A stretch of DNA of 64,000 nt from JAEUMD01 sp036768475. Lineage in GTDB: Bacteria > Pseudomonadota > Alphaproteobacteria > Rhizobiales > Hyphomicrobiaceae. This document shows positions 27,371 through 36,406 of this stretch, in pieces (positions within the stretch are counted from its first letter, which is position 1; each line of letters starts with the position of its first letter). The stretch is from positions 124,001 to 188,000 of the forward strand of contig DAIPMW010000002.1 in the NCBI GenBank assembly GCA_036768475.1. The letters run 5' to 3'. The notes under the pieces were generated by a model. It did no database searches, was not told where the DNA came from, and worked only from the letters and a program-made list of their open reading frames with translations. The translations under genes were made by a program, and so were the position numbers.

Positions 27371-29197
27371 ATGACGCTGCGCACAGCACTTCGGCCATGC
27401 AAAGCACTCCCGCTGGTTTCGATTGGCGCAATTGTGTTTGCGGTGGCGGTGTTCATTGCCGCGATAAGCAAGCCGGCCTCCGCGGAGGCCAGCGACCGCC
27501 AGGCCATCGAGATGAGCAAGTCATTGGTAGGCGGCTACCTCTCCGGTCGCTTCGCCAAGAGCCAGCATGATATTGGCAGCGCGGCAGCCTTTTATGCCTC
27601 CGCTCTCGCGCATGATCCCGACAACGAGGTGCTGCTCGAACAGGCGTTCCTCATGGAGCTTTCCTCTGGCGTCTACGATCGCGCGTCGCTCCTTGCTGAA
27701 AAGCTGCTGGAGCTACAGCCTCAGCACCGGCTGGCGCGTATGTTTCTGGCGATCGAAGCCTACAAGAAGGGTGATTTCGAAGCCGCCGACAAGAATCTCA
27801 AGGCCGCCGGTAGCGGGCCCATTGGAGAGCTGACGGCCGCGCTGCTGCGCGCCTGGATCAATATGGCGCAGAAGAAGGTTTCCGCTGCGCTCGATCTGCT
27901 CGACAAGCCCAAGCAGGCCGAGTGGGCGCAATTCTATCTGCGCTATCATCGCGCCCTGATTGCCGATCTGGCGGGCCGCCAGGGCGACGCGCGCATCTCC
28001 TATCAGCGGGTCTTCAAGCAGGACAGTCGCACGTTGCGCACGGTGATGGCCTATGCACGCCATGCCGCCCACGCCGGCGACCGCAAGCTGGCACAGTCCA
28101 TTCTGCGCGAGTACGACCGGCGTTCCACCACCGATCCCCATCCTCTATCCAGCGAACTGGCTCAGGAAATCGAGGGAGCCAAACCTGTAGGGCTGTTGAT
28201 CGACGATCCGACCGAGGGCATGTCCGAAGTGCTTTACGGTTTGGGCGAGGCGCTCACCACGGACGGCGGCGTCAGCATCGGTATTATCTACCTGCAGATG
28301 TCGCTCTACCTGTCGCCGCATCAGCCGCTGGCTCTCGCCGCCCTCGCACAGGCCTATGAGACGACCCGCAACTATCAGGACGCGATCACCACCTATGACC
28401 GCATTCCAAAGGGCACTCCTCTTCAGGATGCGATCGACATCCGCAAGGCGCTGAACCTTAACCTTCTGGACAAGGCGGATGAAGCGAAGGTGCTGCTCGA
28501 ACAGGTTGCAGCGCGCTCGCCTGATGACCTCGCCCCGTTCGATGCCCTGGGCAACATCATGCGCGCCCGCAAGCGTTACGACGAGGCGATTGTCTATTAC
28601 TCGAAGGCGCTGAAGATCGTCGACAAGCCTGAAAAGAGGCACTGGACGTTCCATTATGCGCGCGGCACCTGCTATGAGCGCACCAAGCAGTGGTCGAAAG
28701 CGGAAGCCGATCTCAAGAAGGCAATGCAGCTTTCGCCCGATCAGCCCCTTGTCCTCAACTACCTTGGTTATTCCTGGATTGATCAGGGCCGCAATCTGCG
28801 CGAGGGCCTGAAGCTCATCAAGAAGGCCGTCTCGCTGAAACCGGATGACGGCTATATCGTCGACAGTCTGGGATGGGCCTATTACAGGCTCGGCCGCTAC
28901 AAGGATGCCGTCGGTCAGCTGGAGCGCGCCGTTGAGCTGCGGCCCGACGATCCCGTGCTGAACGATCATCTGGGCGATGCACTCTGGCGTGTGGGCCGTG
29001 AGCGCGAAGCACGCTTCCAGTGGGATCAGGCGCTTTCGCTTAACCCCGAGCAGGATGAGATCCCGAAGATCAAGAAGAAACTTGCCGAAGGACTCAACAC
29101 CGCAACCGAAGCCCAGCTACGCCGTTCCCAGGCATCCACGCGCGATCAGCGTCGCCGTTCCAAGCATGTGGACAACACGCCGAAGTCGGTTCAGTAG
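27371..29197 (+). CDS. Exported tetratricopeptide repeat protein
   Basis: A 608-residue protein with an N-terminal signal segment (LVSIGAIVFAVAVFIAAIS, then KPASAEASD) and many TPR units over most of its length. Examples are SAAAFYASALAHDPDNEVLL, ALAQAYETTRNYQDAITTYD, RKRYDEAIVYYSKALKI and YKDAVGQLERAVELRPDDP. It should be a periplasmic or outer-membrane-associated scaffold. Genes of this type often stand before ispE in Hyphomicrobiales (from memory). ATG 27371 has GAGAGGA upstream. The basic C-terminus (STRDQRRRSKHVDN) lies outside the repeats. The partner protein is unknown. Confidence 0.88.
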   Translation: MTLRTALRPCKALPLVSIGAIVFAVAVFIAAISKPASAEASDRQAIEMSKSLVGGYLSGRFAKSQHDIGSAAAFYASALAHDPDNEVLLEQAFLMELSSGVYDRASLLAEKLLELQPQHRLARMFLAIEAYKKGDFEAADKNLKAAGSGPIGELTAALLRAWINMAQKKVSAALDLLDKPKQAEWAQFYLRYHRALIADLAGRQGDARISYQRVFKQDSRTLRTVMAYARHAAHAGDRKLAQSILREYDRRSTTDPHPLSSELAQEIEGAKPVGLLIDDPTEGMSEVLYGLGEALTTDGGVSIGIIYLQMSLYLSPHQPLALAALAQAYETTRNYQDAITTYDRIPKGTPLQDAIDIRKALNLNLLDKADEAKVLLEQVAARSPDDLAPFDALGNIMRARKRYDEAIVYYSKALKIVDKPEKRHWTFHYARGTCYERTKQWSKAEADLKKAMQLSPDQPLVLNYLGYSWIDQGRNLREGLKLIKKAVSLKPDDGYIVDSLGWAYYRLGRYKDAVGQLERAVELRPDDPVLNDHLGDALWRVGREREARFQWDQALSLNPEQDEIPKIKKKLAEGLNTATEAQLRRSQASTRDQRRRSKHVDNTPKSVQ

Positions 29198-29262
29198 CAC
29201 TCCGTCTCCGGCGCACCACCGTCGTATGCCGCCAAAAACGTGGACATGAGCCCATTTCCCGC

Positions 29263-30153
29263 GTGAGCCAGTTTGTCGAGATTGCACGACCCAAGGTCAA
29301 TCTGACGCTGCGGATTCTCGGCAAGCGGCCCGATGGCTACCATGCGCTTGCAAGCCTCGTTGCCTTTGCCGATGGACCTTCCGACCGCCTGACGCTCGAT
29401 TGTGCGCGCCCACGCGGCATCACCGTGACTGGACCGTTCGCCGGCAGCATCGGCGGCGTCAATCTGCTCGAAACGCTTCTTGATCTCGTCGCCGAGGCGA
29501 CTGGCGCTGTGACAGCGCATGTGCCTCTGCCCCGATTTGGTCTCGTACATCTGGAAAAAAACCTACCCGTCGCTGCTGGCATCGGAGGCGGCTCTGCGGA
29601 CGCAGGCGCGCTTCTCCGCGCCATCCGTCTGGCCAATCCGGCGCTGGCAACGGCGTTTGACTGGAACGCTATCGCGCTACGTCTGGGGGCCGACGTTCCG
29701 GTCTGCCTGCTCAACCGCGCCGCATTCATGACCGGCATCGGCGAGCATCTGACGCCGTTGGTGGATCTTCCCCGCCTTGCCGCCGTGCTCGTCAATCCGC
29801 TCGTTTCAGTACCAGCCGACAAGACAGCGCGCGTTTTCCGTGCGCTTGCCGCGCAGCCGCTTCCTGAGGGCCATGCCAGCCCGCTTGCGCCGGACAGGCT
29901 TTCCCGCGAGATGCTCATCACCCTCATCGATAGGGGGAATGATCTGGAGCACGCGGCATGCGACGTGGTGCCCGCCATTGCTGACGTGCTCAAGGAGTTG
30001 CGCTCGGTTCCCGATTGCAGAGTTGCTGCCATGTCCGGCGCGGGGCCGACGTGCTTCGGCGTTTTCGACGACGCGCATCAATCGACCCGAGCTGCCGAAG
30101 TCATCGCTGCGCGCCATCCCGACTGGTGGGTCAGTGCCGCGCGGCTTGGCTAG
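29263..30153 (+). CDS. ispE: 4-(cytidine 5'-diphospho)-2-C-methyl-D-erythritol kinase
   Basis: A 296-residue GHMP-family kinase that phosphorylates CDP-methylerythritol in the non-mevalonate (MEP) isoprenoid pathway. Signs are the start IARPKVNLTLRILGKRPDGYH, the ATP loop LPVAAGIGGGSADAGALLR, LGADVPVCL, and the C-terminal MSGAGPTCFGVF. The start is GTG 29263; the nearby ATG at 29246 is out of frame. The stop codon TAG (30151-30153) is the first triplet of a repeat-module-A edge. It lies in the same run as the TPR gene, 65 bases downstream. The isoprenoids it feeds include the substrate of the polyprenyl synthase converging from the right. Confidence 0.95.
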   Translation: MSQFVEIARPKVNLTLRILGKRPDGYHALASLVAFADGPSDRLTLDCARPRGITVTGPFAGSIGGVNLLETLLDLVAEATGAVTAHVPLPRFGLVHLEKNLPVAAGIGGGSADAGALLRAIRLANPALATAFDWNAIALRLGADVPVCLLNRAAFMTGIGEHLTPLVDLPRLAAVLVNPLVSVPADKTARVFRALAAQPLPEGHASPLAPDRLSREMLITLIDRGNDLEHAACDVVPAIADVLKELRSVPDCRVAAMSGAGPTCFGVFDDAHQSTRAAEVIAARHPDWWVSAARLG

Positions 30154-30190
30154 AGCATGTTTTGCTGAAGTGTGCAGGTTCTGCACGGCT
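30151..30190. repeat. Truncated repeat module A at the ispE stop codon
   Basis: The sequence from the TAG stop of ispE continues AGCATGTTTTGCTGAAGTG and then TGCAGGTTCTGCACGG. It keeps the left arm and the start of the inner stem of module A but loses the right arm. The remnant shows that the repeat edge and the stop codon coincide even in a decayed copy. Confidence 0.7.
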
Positions 30191-30240
30191 CGCGCGCCCG
30201 CACCGGACCATCTTCGGGCTCACGTTGCACGTTGCGCCCG

Positions 30241-31308
30241 TCAATGCGAGCGGCTCACGCAGAACGTGATGACCTCGCGCATCGCATCGCGCTCTGGCGA
30301 AGCGGGGAACACGCCGAGCGCATCACGTGCAATGCCGCCATAGGTGCGCGCGCGTTCGAGCGTCGCCTCGATGGCCTTATGCTTCTTCATGAGGTGAATG
30401 GCGTGCTCCAGATCGCCGTCCGCGATCTTGCCTTCCGCGATCGTGCGGTTCCAGAAGGCCCGTTCCTCGGTCGAGCCCCGGCGGTAGGACAGGATCACCG
30501 GCAGTGTGATCTTGCCCTCGCGGAAGTCGTCGCCCACCGATTTGCCGAGCCGCAGTGCATCGCCCGAATAGTCGAGCGCGTCATCCACGAGCTGGAACGC
30601 GATGCCGAGGTTCTTGCCGTAGGAGCGGAGTGCGCTGAGCTCCTCGGTCGGCCGGTTGGCGATCGCCGCCCCCGATTCAGCGGCCCCCGCGAACAGTGCC
30701 GCTGTTTTCGCATCGATGATGGCGAGATAGGCGTCTTCGGTCGTCGCCGTATTCTTGGCGGCGGCAAGCTGCATCACTTCGCCTTCCGCAATCACGGCAG
30801 CAGCATTGGAGAGGATGCGCAGGACCGGCAGCGAGCCGACCTCGACCAGCATGCGGAATGCCTGACCGAGCAGGAAATCGCCGACCAGCACGCTCGCCTG
30901 GTTGCCCCAGATCATGCGCGCAGCCTTCTTGCCGCGCCGCACGTCGCTCTCGTCGACGACGTCGTCATGCAGCAGCGTCGCCGTATGCATGAATTCCACC
31001 GCTGCAGCGACGCGAATGTGCGCAGTCTCGGGGTATCCGACGAGTTTGGCCGCGGCAATCGTCATCATCGGGCGCAGACGCTTGCCGCCCGAGATGATCA
31101 GGTGATGCGCGAGCTCGGGGATCATGTCGACGTCGGAAATCGCCTTGTCGAGAATGATCCGGTTGATGCCTTCCATGTCCTCCGATACGAGATTGAGGAG
31201 CGGTTTCAGGCTTTCCGCGGGATCGCGGGCATCTTCGAGCGGAACTACGAGACCCAAGGGTAATTCCCCGTTTGCTTGCAAACTGGCATTGAAGGCTTTC
31301 CTATACAC
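30241..31308 (-). CDS. Long-chain polyprenyl diphosphate synthase (octa/decaprenyl type)
   Basis: A 355-residue all-helical prenyltransferase that builds the polyprenyl side chain of ubiquinone. The first aspartate-rich motif is LLHDDVVDESDVRRG and the second is LVDDALDYSGD; GGKRLRPMM and the small residues before the first motif point to a long-chain product. From memory, alphaproteobacterial relatives make decaprenyl (C50) chains, but chain length is not proven by sequence. The frame opens at GTG 31308 (MYRKAFNASL); the true start is uncertain because no strong ribosome-binding site is near. It converges on ispE, with which it shares the isoprenoid pathway. Confidence 0.92.
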   Translation of the reverse strand: MYRKAFNASLQANGELPLGLVVPLEDARDPAESLKPLLNLVSEDMEGINRIILDKAISDVDMIPELAHHLIISGGKRLRPMMTIAAAKLVGYPETAHIRVAAAVEFMHTATLLHDDVVDESDVRRGKKAARMIWGNQASVLVGDFLLGQAFRMLVEVGSLPVLRILSNAAAVIAEGEVMQLAAAKNTATTEDAYLAIIDAKTAALFAGAAESGAAIANRPTEELSALRSYGKNLGIAFQLVDDALDYSGDALRLGKSVGDDFREGKITLPVILSYRRGSTEERAFWNRTIAEGKIADGDLEHAIHLMKKHKAIEATLERARTYGGIARDALGVFPASPERDAMREVITFCVSRSH

Positions 31309-31377
31309 GAGATGCGGGCACCTTAGATGCAGTTTTGGGTCCGCGCATCAGAAACTTGCAGGGATTGGACGGAATTG

Positions 31378-31605
31378 GTGCGAGAGCTGATTAGAACCAA
31401 TGATCGCGTGCTGCTCTCTTTTGCCCAGTCCCTGCTGCGCGACGCCGGGATAGAGGCAATCGTAGCCGATAGCAACATGAGCATCCTCGAGGGCTCGATA
31501 GGCATTCTGCCGCAGCGGCTGCTGGTCAGTTCCGGTTCATACGACAGGGCCTGCCAGGTGATGCGCGAGGCCGACCTTGGTCAATGGGTGAAAAGTCGTG
31601 ACTGA
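31378..31605 (+). CDS. DUF2007 family protein
   Basis: A roughly 75-residue protein of the DUF2007 (putative signal-transducing protein) family: ELIRTNDRVLLSFAQSLLRDAGI, then SILEGSIGILPQRLLVS and a closing ARCQVMREADL-like helix. It resembles a small ACT/GlnB-like alpha/beta fold, and its function is unknown. The GTG at 31378 matches the usual family start and has GGAC-GG upstream; ATG 31327 would add 17 unconserved residues. Its stop overlaps the start of the methyltransferase gene by 8 bases, so the two are translated together. It is divergent from the polyprenyl synthase gene. Confidence 0.88.
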   Translation: MRELIRTNDRVLLSFAQSLLRDAGIEAIVADSNMSILEGSIGILPQRLLVSSGSYDRACQVMREADLGQWVKSRD

Positions 31606-32473
31606 TACGGTGACGGGAGGCAAGGAGGCCAAATCCAATAAGGCGCCGTCCGGCCAGGTGCCCGATGCGGTATTTGGCGTTTCCGGCGACGCCGGCGGGG
31701 CAATTGCGGCGGTAACGCGTGACGCATTCCTGGATGGAGCGGTGATGATTGCGCAACCCAGGCATGGCTATCGCGCCGGGATCGATGCAGTGTTCCTCGC
31801 TGCTGCAGCGCAGCCGCAAGAAGGCCACACGCGTCTCAATGTCCTGGACGCTGGGGCGGGGGTCGGCACAGTCGGCCTTCTGGCTGCGTATCGCCTGTGC
31901 AAGCTTGTCGACGTCTGCGTGACGCTGGTCGAGCGCTCGCCGGAGCTGGCGGCCTTGGCTGAGCGCAACGCGCGCGATAATGATCTTGATCAGCGGGTCC
32001 GCGTGGTCTGCGCTGATGTCATGGGGTCCGCTGCCGATCTCGAGGCAAAGGGGCTCGGCCGCGAAAGTTTCGATTTGGTTCTGACCAACCCGCCATTCCA
32101 TGTCGATACGCATGGCACGATGTCGGCAAATGTGGTGAAGGCCGGTGCGCACGCCATGGGCGAGGGCGATCTAGAGCGCTGGGCCCGGGCGATGGCGCGT
32201 GTAACGCGGCCGGGTGGCGAGATCGTGGTGATCCACAAGGCCAGCGCGCTGCCTGCGTTACTCGCCGCACTCGTGCCGCGTTATGGCGGCCTGCGCATCA
32301 TGCCGCTCCATCCGCGATCTGGCGAGCCGGCGAGCCGCATCCTGATCAAGGGCGTCAAGGGGTCCCGCGCGCCGCTGACGCTGCTGCCTGGCGGGCCGTT
32401 GCACGGTGAGGGCAACGCATTCACGTCCGCCGCAACAGCGATCTTGCGGCATGGGGCCGGCTTGTGGTTGTGA
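31598..32473 (+). CDS. tRNA1(Val) N6-adenine methyltransferase-like protein
   Basis: A 291-residue SAM-dependent methyltransferase. Motif I is NVLDAGAGVGTVGLLAAYR. The catalytic motif NPPF in DLVLTNPPFHVDTHG marks N6-adenine or N5-glutamine methylation, and VTRPGGEIVVIHKAS lies in the later strand. Similarity in layout is best to TrmN6/YfiC, which modifies A37 of tRNA1(Val). The first 40 residues are a poorly conserved leader. The GTG start overlaps the end of the DUF2007 gene. The S49 peptidase gene follows after 54 bases, a neighbourhood often kept in Hyphomicrobiales. Confidence 0.85.
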   Translation: MTDTVTGGKEAKSNKAPSGQVPDAVFGVSGDAGGAIAAVTRDAFLDGAVMIAQPRHGYRAGIDAVFLAAAAQPQEGHTRLNVLDAGAGVGTVGLLAAYRLCKLVDVCVTLVERSPELAALAERNARDNDLDQRVRVVCADVMGSAADLEAKGLGRESFDLVLTNPPFHVDTHGTMSANVVKAGAHAMGEGDLERWARAMARVTRPGGEIVVIHKASALPALLAALVPRYGGLRIMPLHPRSGEPASRILIKGVKGSRAPLTLLPGGPLHGEGNAFTSAATAILRHGAGLWL

Positions 32474-32527
32474 AGGCGGGCCAACTGCCACGTCCGACGA
32501 CAGATTTCGCAGAGGATCGGTTCTGAC

Positions 32528-33388
32528 ATGAGATTATTCAATCGTGGGCCGCGCGTGCCCGTGCTGCGCTTTTCCGGCCCCATAGGCATGGTGACGCCCC
32601 TGCGTCCGGGACTGACGAGTTCGGCAGTCGCCGGCGCGCTGCGCAAGGCCTTCACCACCTCCAAGACACCGGCAGTAGCGATCGCCCTCAACTCGCCCGG
32701 CGGCTCCCCGGTGCAGTCGAGCCTGATCTTCAAGCTGATCCGCCAGCATGCCGCCGAGCAGAAGAAGAAGGTCTATGTCTTCTGCGAGGATGTCGCCGCA
32801 TCGGGCGGCTATTACCTGGCGGTGGCCGGCGATGAAATCTACGCCGATACCTCATCGATCATCGGCTCTATCGGTGTCATTTCCGCAAGCTTCGGTTTCG
32901 ACAGGGCGATAGCGCGTCTCGGCATCGACAGGCGCGTCTATACCGCGGGCGAGAATAAGGGTGCGCTCGACATGTTCCAGCCCGAGAACGCCGACGATAT
33001 CGAGCGACTGAGAGCGCTCCAGCGCGACGTTCACGATGTCTTCATTGGCGTCGTCAAGGACCGCCGCGCCGGCAAGTTGCGCGGTCCCGACGCCGAACTG
33101 TTCTCCGGTGCCTTCTGGTCGGCGCCCAAGGCGCTTGAGTATGGTCTCATCGACGGCATTGCCGACATCCGTTCCAAGATGCGCGAACTCTTTGGAGAGA
33201 AGGTGCGCCTCGAGAATGTGTCCCTCTCGCGCGGCGGTCTGCTGGGGCGTCTGCGGCGGCTGCCATCCATTGCACAGGGTATGTACGGCTCCGGCGGCGA
33301 TTTTGCCGGAAGCCCAGGCCTTGCTTTGGCCGAGGATCTGGTGTCCGCTGTCGAGACGCGGGCGCTATGGTCGCGCTACGGACTGTAG
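32528..33388 (+). CDS. S49 family serine peptidase (SppA/SohB-like)
   Basis: A 286-residue peptidase of the signal-peptide-peptidase A type. The Ser/Lys dyad is visible: Ser92 in VAASGGYYLAVAGDEIYAD and Lys144 in TAGENKGALDMF, 52 residues apart as in Bacillus SppA. IALNSPGGSPVQSS precedes the active site. There is no N-terminal membrane helix, so it may be cytoplasmic or peripheral, unlike enteric SppA. It should degrade cleaved signal peptides or other membrane-derived peptides. It stands in one run with the methyltransferase and a small membrane protein. Confidence 0.93.
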   Translation: MRLFNRGPRVPVLRFSGPIGMVTPLRPGLTSSAVAGALRKAFTTSKTPAVAIALNSPGGSPVQSSLIFKLIRQHAAEQKKKVYVFCEDVAASGGYYLAVAGDEIYADTSSIIGSIGVISASFGFDRAIARLGIDRRVYTAGENKGALDMFQPENADDIERLRALQRDVHDVFIGVVKDRRAGKLRGPDAELFSGAFWSAPKALEYGLIDGIADIRSKMRELFGEKVRLENVSLSRGGLLGRLRRLPSIAQGMYGSGGDFAGSPGLALAEDLVSAVETRALWSRYGL

Positions 33389-33428
33389 GGTGGTCGGTGA
33401 GGGCTCGAAACGTCAGCGAGGTGGTGTG

Positions 33429-33644
33429 ATGCCTCAATTTCTGATTCTGATGGTTGCAGGTGCGGGTGCCATCGCGGGTGCGCGCTGGGCCGCCCGGCAG
33501 TTCGACCGGATGGCCGCGGAGGCGCGCCGCATGGCGGAAGAGGCCGAACGTCAGGCCCAGGCTGCCCGTTCCTCGGCTGCGCGTGACCTGGGTACGCTCG
33601 AATATGACGCGGCGAGCGGCCAGTACCGGCCGAAATCCTCCTGA
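33429..33644 (+). CDS. Small membrane protein after the S49 peptidase
   Basis: A 71-residue protein with one N-terminal membrane helix (PQFLILMVAGAGAIAGARW), an amphipathic charged helix (RMAAEARRMAEEAERQAQAA) and a short tail (YDAASGQYRP). ATG 33429 is preceded by AGGTGG. It starts 40 bases after the peptidase stop, so it is probably in the same operon. No known function; small proteins of this shape often accompany the S49 gene in this order (from memory). Confidence 0.75.
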   Translation: MPQFLILMVAGAGAIAGARWAARQFDRMAAEARRMAEEAERQAQAARSSAARDLGTLEYDAASGQYRPKSS

Positions 33645-34038
33645 TCGCACGCCGGGATCTCAGCGTCCTGGCTCCCGCTGCTCCGTTGCTCTGCGCGCCA
33701 CGCCCGCCAGCCTGTCTCTCAGCCGCTCTTGCCATGTGGCCAACGCGCGCAGTCCAACCCGGCTGGTTCCGTCGGCCATTGACTTGTGCGGCGCAACATG
33801 ACACATGAAGGCTACCGCGCGAGACGCGGTTTCGGCGCTACAGCCGCGTGAAGGGTGCCTCCAAGTCCCGGCCGTTGAACGGTCGACGGTAATCCGCACC
33901 CTCCAGTTGAGCATCCCGATCGACCCATAGGACTGCCCCGGACACGCAGGGCGTCACACAAGCTCAAGCCCGCTTACGCCGCGGGCCGGTGCAATGCGCC
34001 GGCATGCGCATCCGGGCACCACATGAAAGACTTCTCAA
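33645..34038. other. Gene-free stretch before the DEAD-box helicase
   Basis: About 390 bases. Open frames on both strands have no ribosome-binding sites. Cold-shock-type DEAD-box genes often have long leaders, and the end of this stretch (from about 33950) would be that leader. No hairpin strong enough to name was recognised. Confidence 0.55.
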
Positions 34039-35877
34039 TTGACCAAATTCTCTGAACTGGGCCTCGCAGAGCCGGTGCTGAAGGCGCTCGCCGAGGAAGG
34101 CTACGAGACACCGACGCCGATCCAGGCCCAGGCTATTCCGGTTCTGCTGAAGGGCGCCGACTTGCTTGGCATCGCCCAGACCGGCACCGGCAAGACGGCC
34201 GCATTCGCACTGCCGCTTTTGACCCGCATTGCCACCGACAAGCGCCCGGCGCCGCGTCGCGGCGCACGCATCCTGGTCCTTTCGCCGACCCGGGAGCTGG
34301 CCGCGCAGATCGGTGAAAGCTTCCGCACATATGGCCGCCATCTGGGCACCAGCGTCGCCGTCGTCTTCGGCGGCGTCGCGCACAAGCCGCAAATCAACGC
34401 GTTGTCACGTGGCGTCGATGTGCTCGTCGCCACGCCGGGCCGCCTCATCGATCACATGGAGACCGGTGCAGTCACGCTGGAAGGTGTCGAAGCGCTGGTG
34501 CTGGACGAGGCTGACCAGATGCTCGACCTCGGATTCGTGCGGCCAATCCGCCGCATCGTCTCCAAGCTCAGGGCGCGCCGCCAGAATCTGTTCTTCTCCG
34601 CAACCATGCCGCACGAGATCGCAGCGCTTGCCGCTGAGCTGCTGCACGAGCCCGTCAAGGTTCAGGTGACGCCGGTGGCGACGACGGCAGAGCGCGTCTC
34701 GCAGCGCGTCATTCACATCGAGGCCGCCAAAAAGCGTTCACTGCTCGCCGGCCTATTTGCTGATCCTGCGATGAGCCGCACGCTCGTTTTCACCCGCACC
34801 AAGCGCGGCGCTGACCGTGTCGCTCGTCATCTCGACGCAGCGGGAATCCCGGCGGTCGCAATCCATGGCAACAAGAGTCAGCGCCAGCGCGAGGTGGCGC
34901 TTGATGCGTTCCGCAGCGCAAAGACGGGCGTGCTTGTTGCAACCGATATCGCTGCCCGCGGCATCGACATCGACGGCGTTTCGCACGTCGTCAATTACGA
35001 GCTGCCCGAGGTGCCAGAGGCTTATGTTCACCGCATCGGGCGAACCGCGCGTGCGGGAGCGGCAGGTAATGCCATCTCGTTGTGTGACGTAGCCGAGCGC
35101 GACCTGCTGCGCGCTATCGAGCGACTGACCCGCCAGCAGATTCCCGCCGAGGACCGCCGTAACGACGCATCCATTACCGTTGATGCGCGCGAAAGGCCTT
35201 CGCAGAATGTTCGCGCGGGCGAGAGGCCGCAGCGCGGGGAGCGCAAGGATAATGCAGTACATGGTGGCCGCCAGGGCAAGCGGGCGGTGGAAGGGCACAA
35301 GGCCGGAGGTGGCAATCGCAAGCCGCGTCGCGCTGAGAACGCCCGCCATGATAACGCCCACCATGATGACGTTCGCCGCGAAGAAAATCGCCGCGACGAC
35401 GGCCACCGCAATGCGCGTCGTCGCGACGACCGTTCCAACGAGGGTGATCGCGCCCCCTGGGCAAACGGAAAGCGGACAGATGAGGCGCACCACAGCGCGG
35501 ACCGTCGATCGAAGCAGGACGGCTGGTCACGCGGCGGCAAGCGCAGTGCGCAGCGTGACGAGCGCACAGCCAGAGGCGCCGGCACCGGTGGCGCCGGGCA
35601 GAACGGCCGCAAACCGCACCGCAACCGCCAGTCCGAGGGACGGGGTGACAATTCGGACGGTACGGCGGTCGCTCACGTCTTTGCTGCCATCGACGGCCGT
35701 AAGGATCGTGGTGCACCGCATCGTCACGGTCAGTCGGGAAAGCCTCATCACCGCAATGGCAACAGGTACGGGAAGGCGGATGCCGCCAATGGAGCCGGCG
35801 GTCGCCCGCCGCGGCAGGACGGTGGTTCGCGTCGCCGTCGCAACGGCGCACAGGCCCGCCGCCTGGAGACGGTTTGA
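34039..35877 (+). CDS. DEAD-box ATP-dependent RNA helicase (RhlE-like)
   Basis: A 612-residue RNA helicase. Visible motifs are the Q motif with TPTPIQAQAIP, motif I AQTGTGKTA, Ia PTRELAAQIGE, II DEAD, III SAT, IV LVFTRTKRGAD, V DIAARGIDIDG and VI HRIGRTARAG. The core ends near residue 370. The remaining 240 residues are low-complexity and rich in Arg, His, Asp, Asn and Gly, as in many helicases where the tail binds RNA or drives condensate formation. The start is TTG 34039 (TKFSELGLAEPVLKALAEEG); the ATG at 34023 is in another frame and stops after ten codons. Confidence 0.95.
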   Translation: MTKFSELGLAEPVLKALAEEGYETPTPIQAQAIPVLLKGADLLGIAQTGTGKTAAFALPLLTRIATDKRPAPRRGARILVLSPTRELAAQIGESFRTYGRHLGTSVAVVFGGVAHKPQINALSRGVDVLVATPGRLIDHMETGAVTLEGVEALVLDEADQMLDLGFVRPIRRIVSKLRARRQNLFFSATMPHEIAALAAELLHEPVKVQVTPVATTAERVSQRVIHIEAAKKRSLLAGLFADPAMSRTLVFTRTKRGADRVARHLDAAGIPAVAIHGNKSQRQREVALDAFRSAKTGVLVATDIAARGIDIDGVSHVVNYELPEVPEAYVHRIGRTARAGAAGNAISLCDVAERDLLRAIERLTRQQIPAEDRRNDASITVDARERPSQNVRAGERPQRGERKDNAVHGGRQGKRAVEGHKAGGGNRKPRRAENARHDNAHHDDVRREENRRDDGHRNARRRDDRSNEGDRAPWANGKRTDEAHHSADRRSKQDGWSRGGKRSAQRDERTARGAGTGGAGQNGRKPHRNRQSEGRGDNSDGTAVAHVFAAIDGRKDRGAPHRHGQSGKPHHRNGNRYGKADAANGAGGRPPRQDGGSRRRRNGAQARRLETV

Positions 35878-35994
35878 GGACGGTGGCGGCGTTATCCGCG
35901 ACGCTCTTAACCGCTAAGACAATGGCCCTGTCGCCGCCCCGGTGTGATCTGCGGCATCTCCGCAAGTCGGTCTATGAGAGTGAGAGGATTGATC

Positions 35995-36252
35995 ATGGCG
36001 CGCAAGAAACCCACTGCCAAGTCGGAGTTCGTGCTCTTCAATGTGCTCTATGAGGACGGCACGATGACATCCAATCGCCGCGTCCCCGGCGATGTGCTCG
36101 GTGGCCTCGATGGCGACGCCCCTGCGCGCACGATCATCGAGGAGCAGGACCGCGAGATTGCCGAACGATCCGGCAAGCCGCGTGGCCCCATCAAATCGCT
36201 TGAGCGTGTCGGCGCAAAGAAGGCGGCTGGCAAAACGGGCAAGGCAGCGTGA
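35995..36252 (+). CDS. Small basic protein of unknown function
   Basis: An 85-residue protein: a lysine-rich start (ARKKPTAKSEF), a compact middle (VLFNVLYEDGTMTSNRRVPG, ARTIIEEQDREIAERSG) and an Ala/Lys tail (GAKKAAGKTGKAA). ATG 35995 has GAGAGGA six bases upstream, and a strong terminator follows, so this is a real single-gene transcript. The fold suggests a small alpha/beta domain. No function is known. Its nearest neighbour is the DEAD-box helicase, but a 117-base gap separates them. Confidence 0.75.
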   Translation: MARKKPTAKSEFVLFNVLYEDGTMTSNRRVPGDVLGGLDGDAPARTIIEEQDREIAERSGKPRGPIKSLERVGAKKAAGKTGKAA

Positions 36253-36298
36253 TCTGCTGCAGGCAAGATCCGATGACTCGCCAGTTGCGATAAAAGAG

Positions 36299-36330
36299 AA
36301 CGGCCGGACATCTGCTCCGGCCGTTTTTTA
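36299..36330 (+). terminator. Rho-independent terminator
   Basis: AACGGCCGGA at 36299-36308 pairs over 10 bp with TCCGGCCGTT at 36316-36325, followed by TTTT. It ends the transcript of the small basic protein gene. Confidence 0.9.
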
Positions 36331-36374
36331 TGTTCTTCACGCTGAGTGGCTGCACGCATCAGCCAAGCTGCCTG
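36329..36374. repeat. Degenerate repeat module A
   Basis: The sequence ATGTTCTTCACGCTGAGTGG and CTGCACGCATCAGCCAAG matches module A in its reverse reading (TTCACGCTGA, CTGCAC, CAGC) with several changes and a lost outer stem. It follows the terminator directly and lies at the 3' side of the converging desaturase gene. Confidence 0.5.
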
Positions 36375-36406
36375 CAATATCGTGCGATCGCGCGACTTCG
36401 CCCATC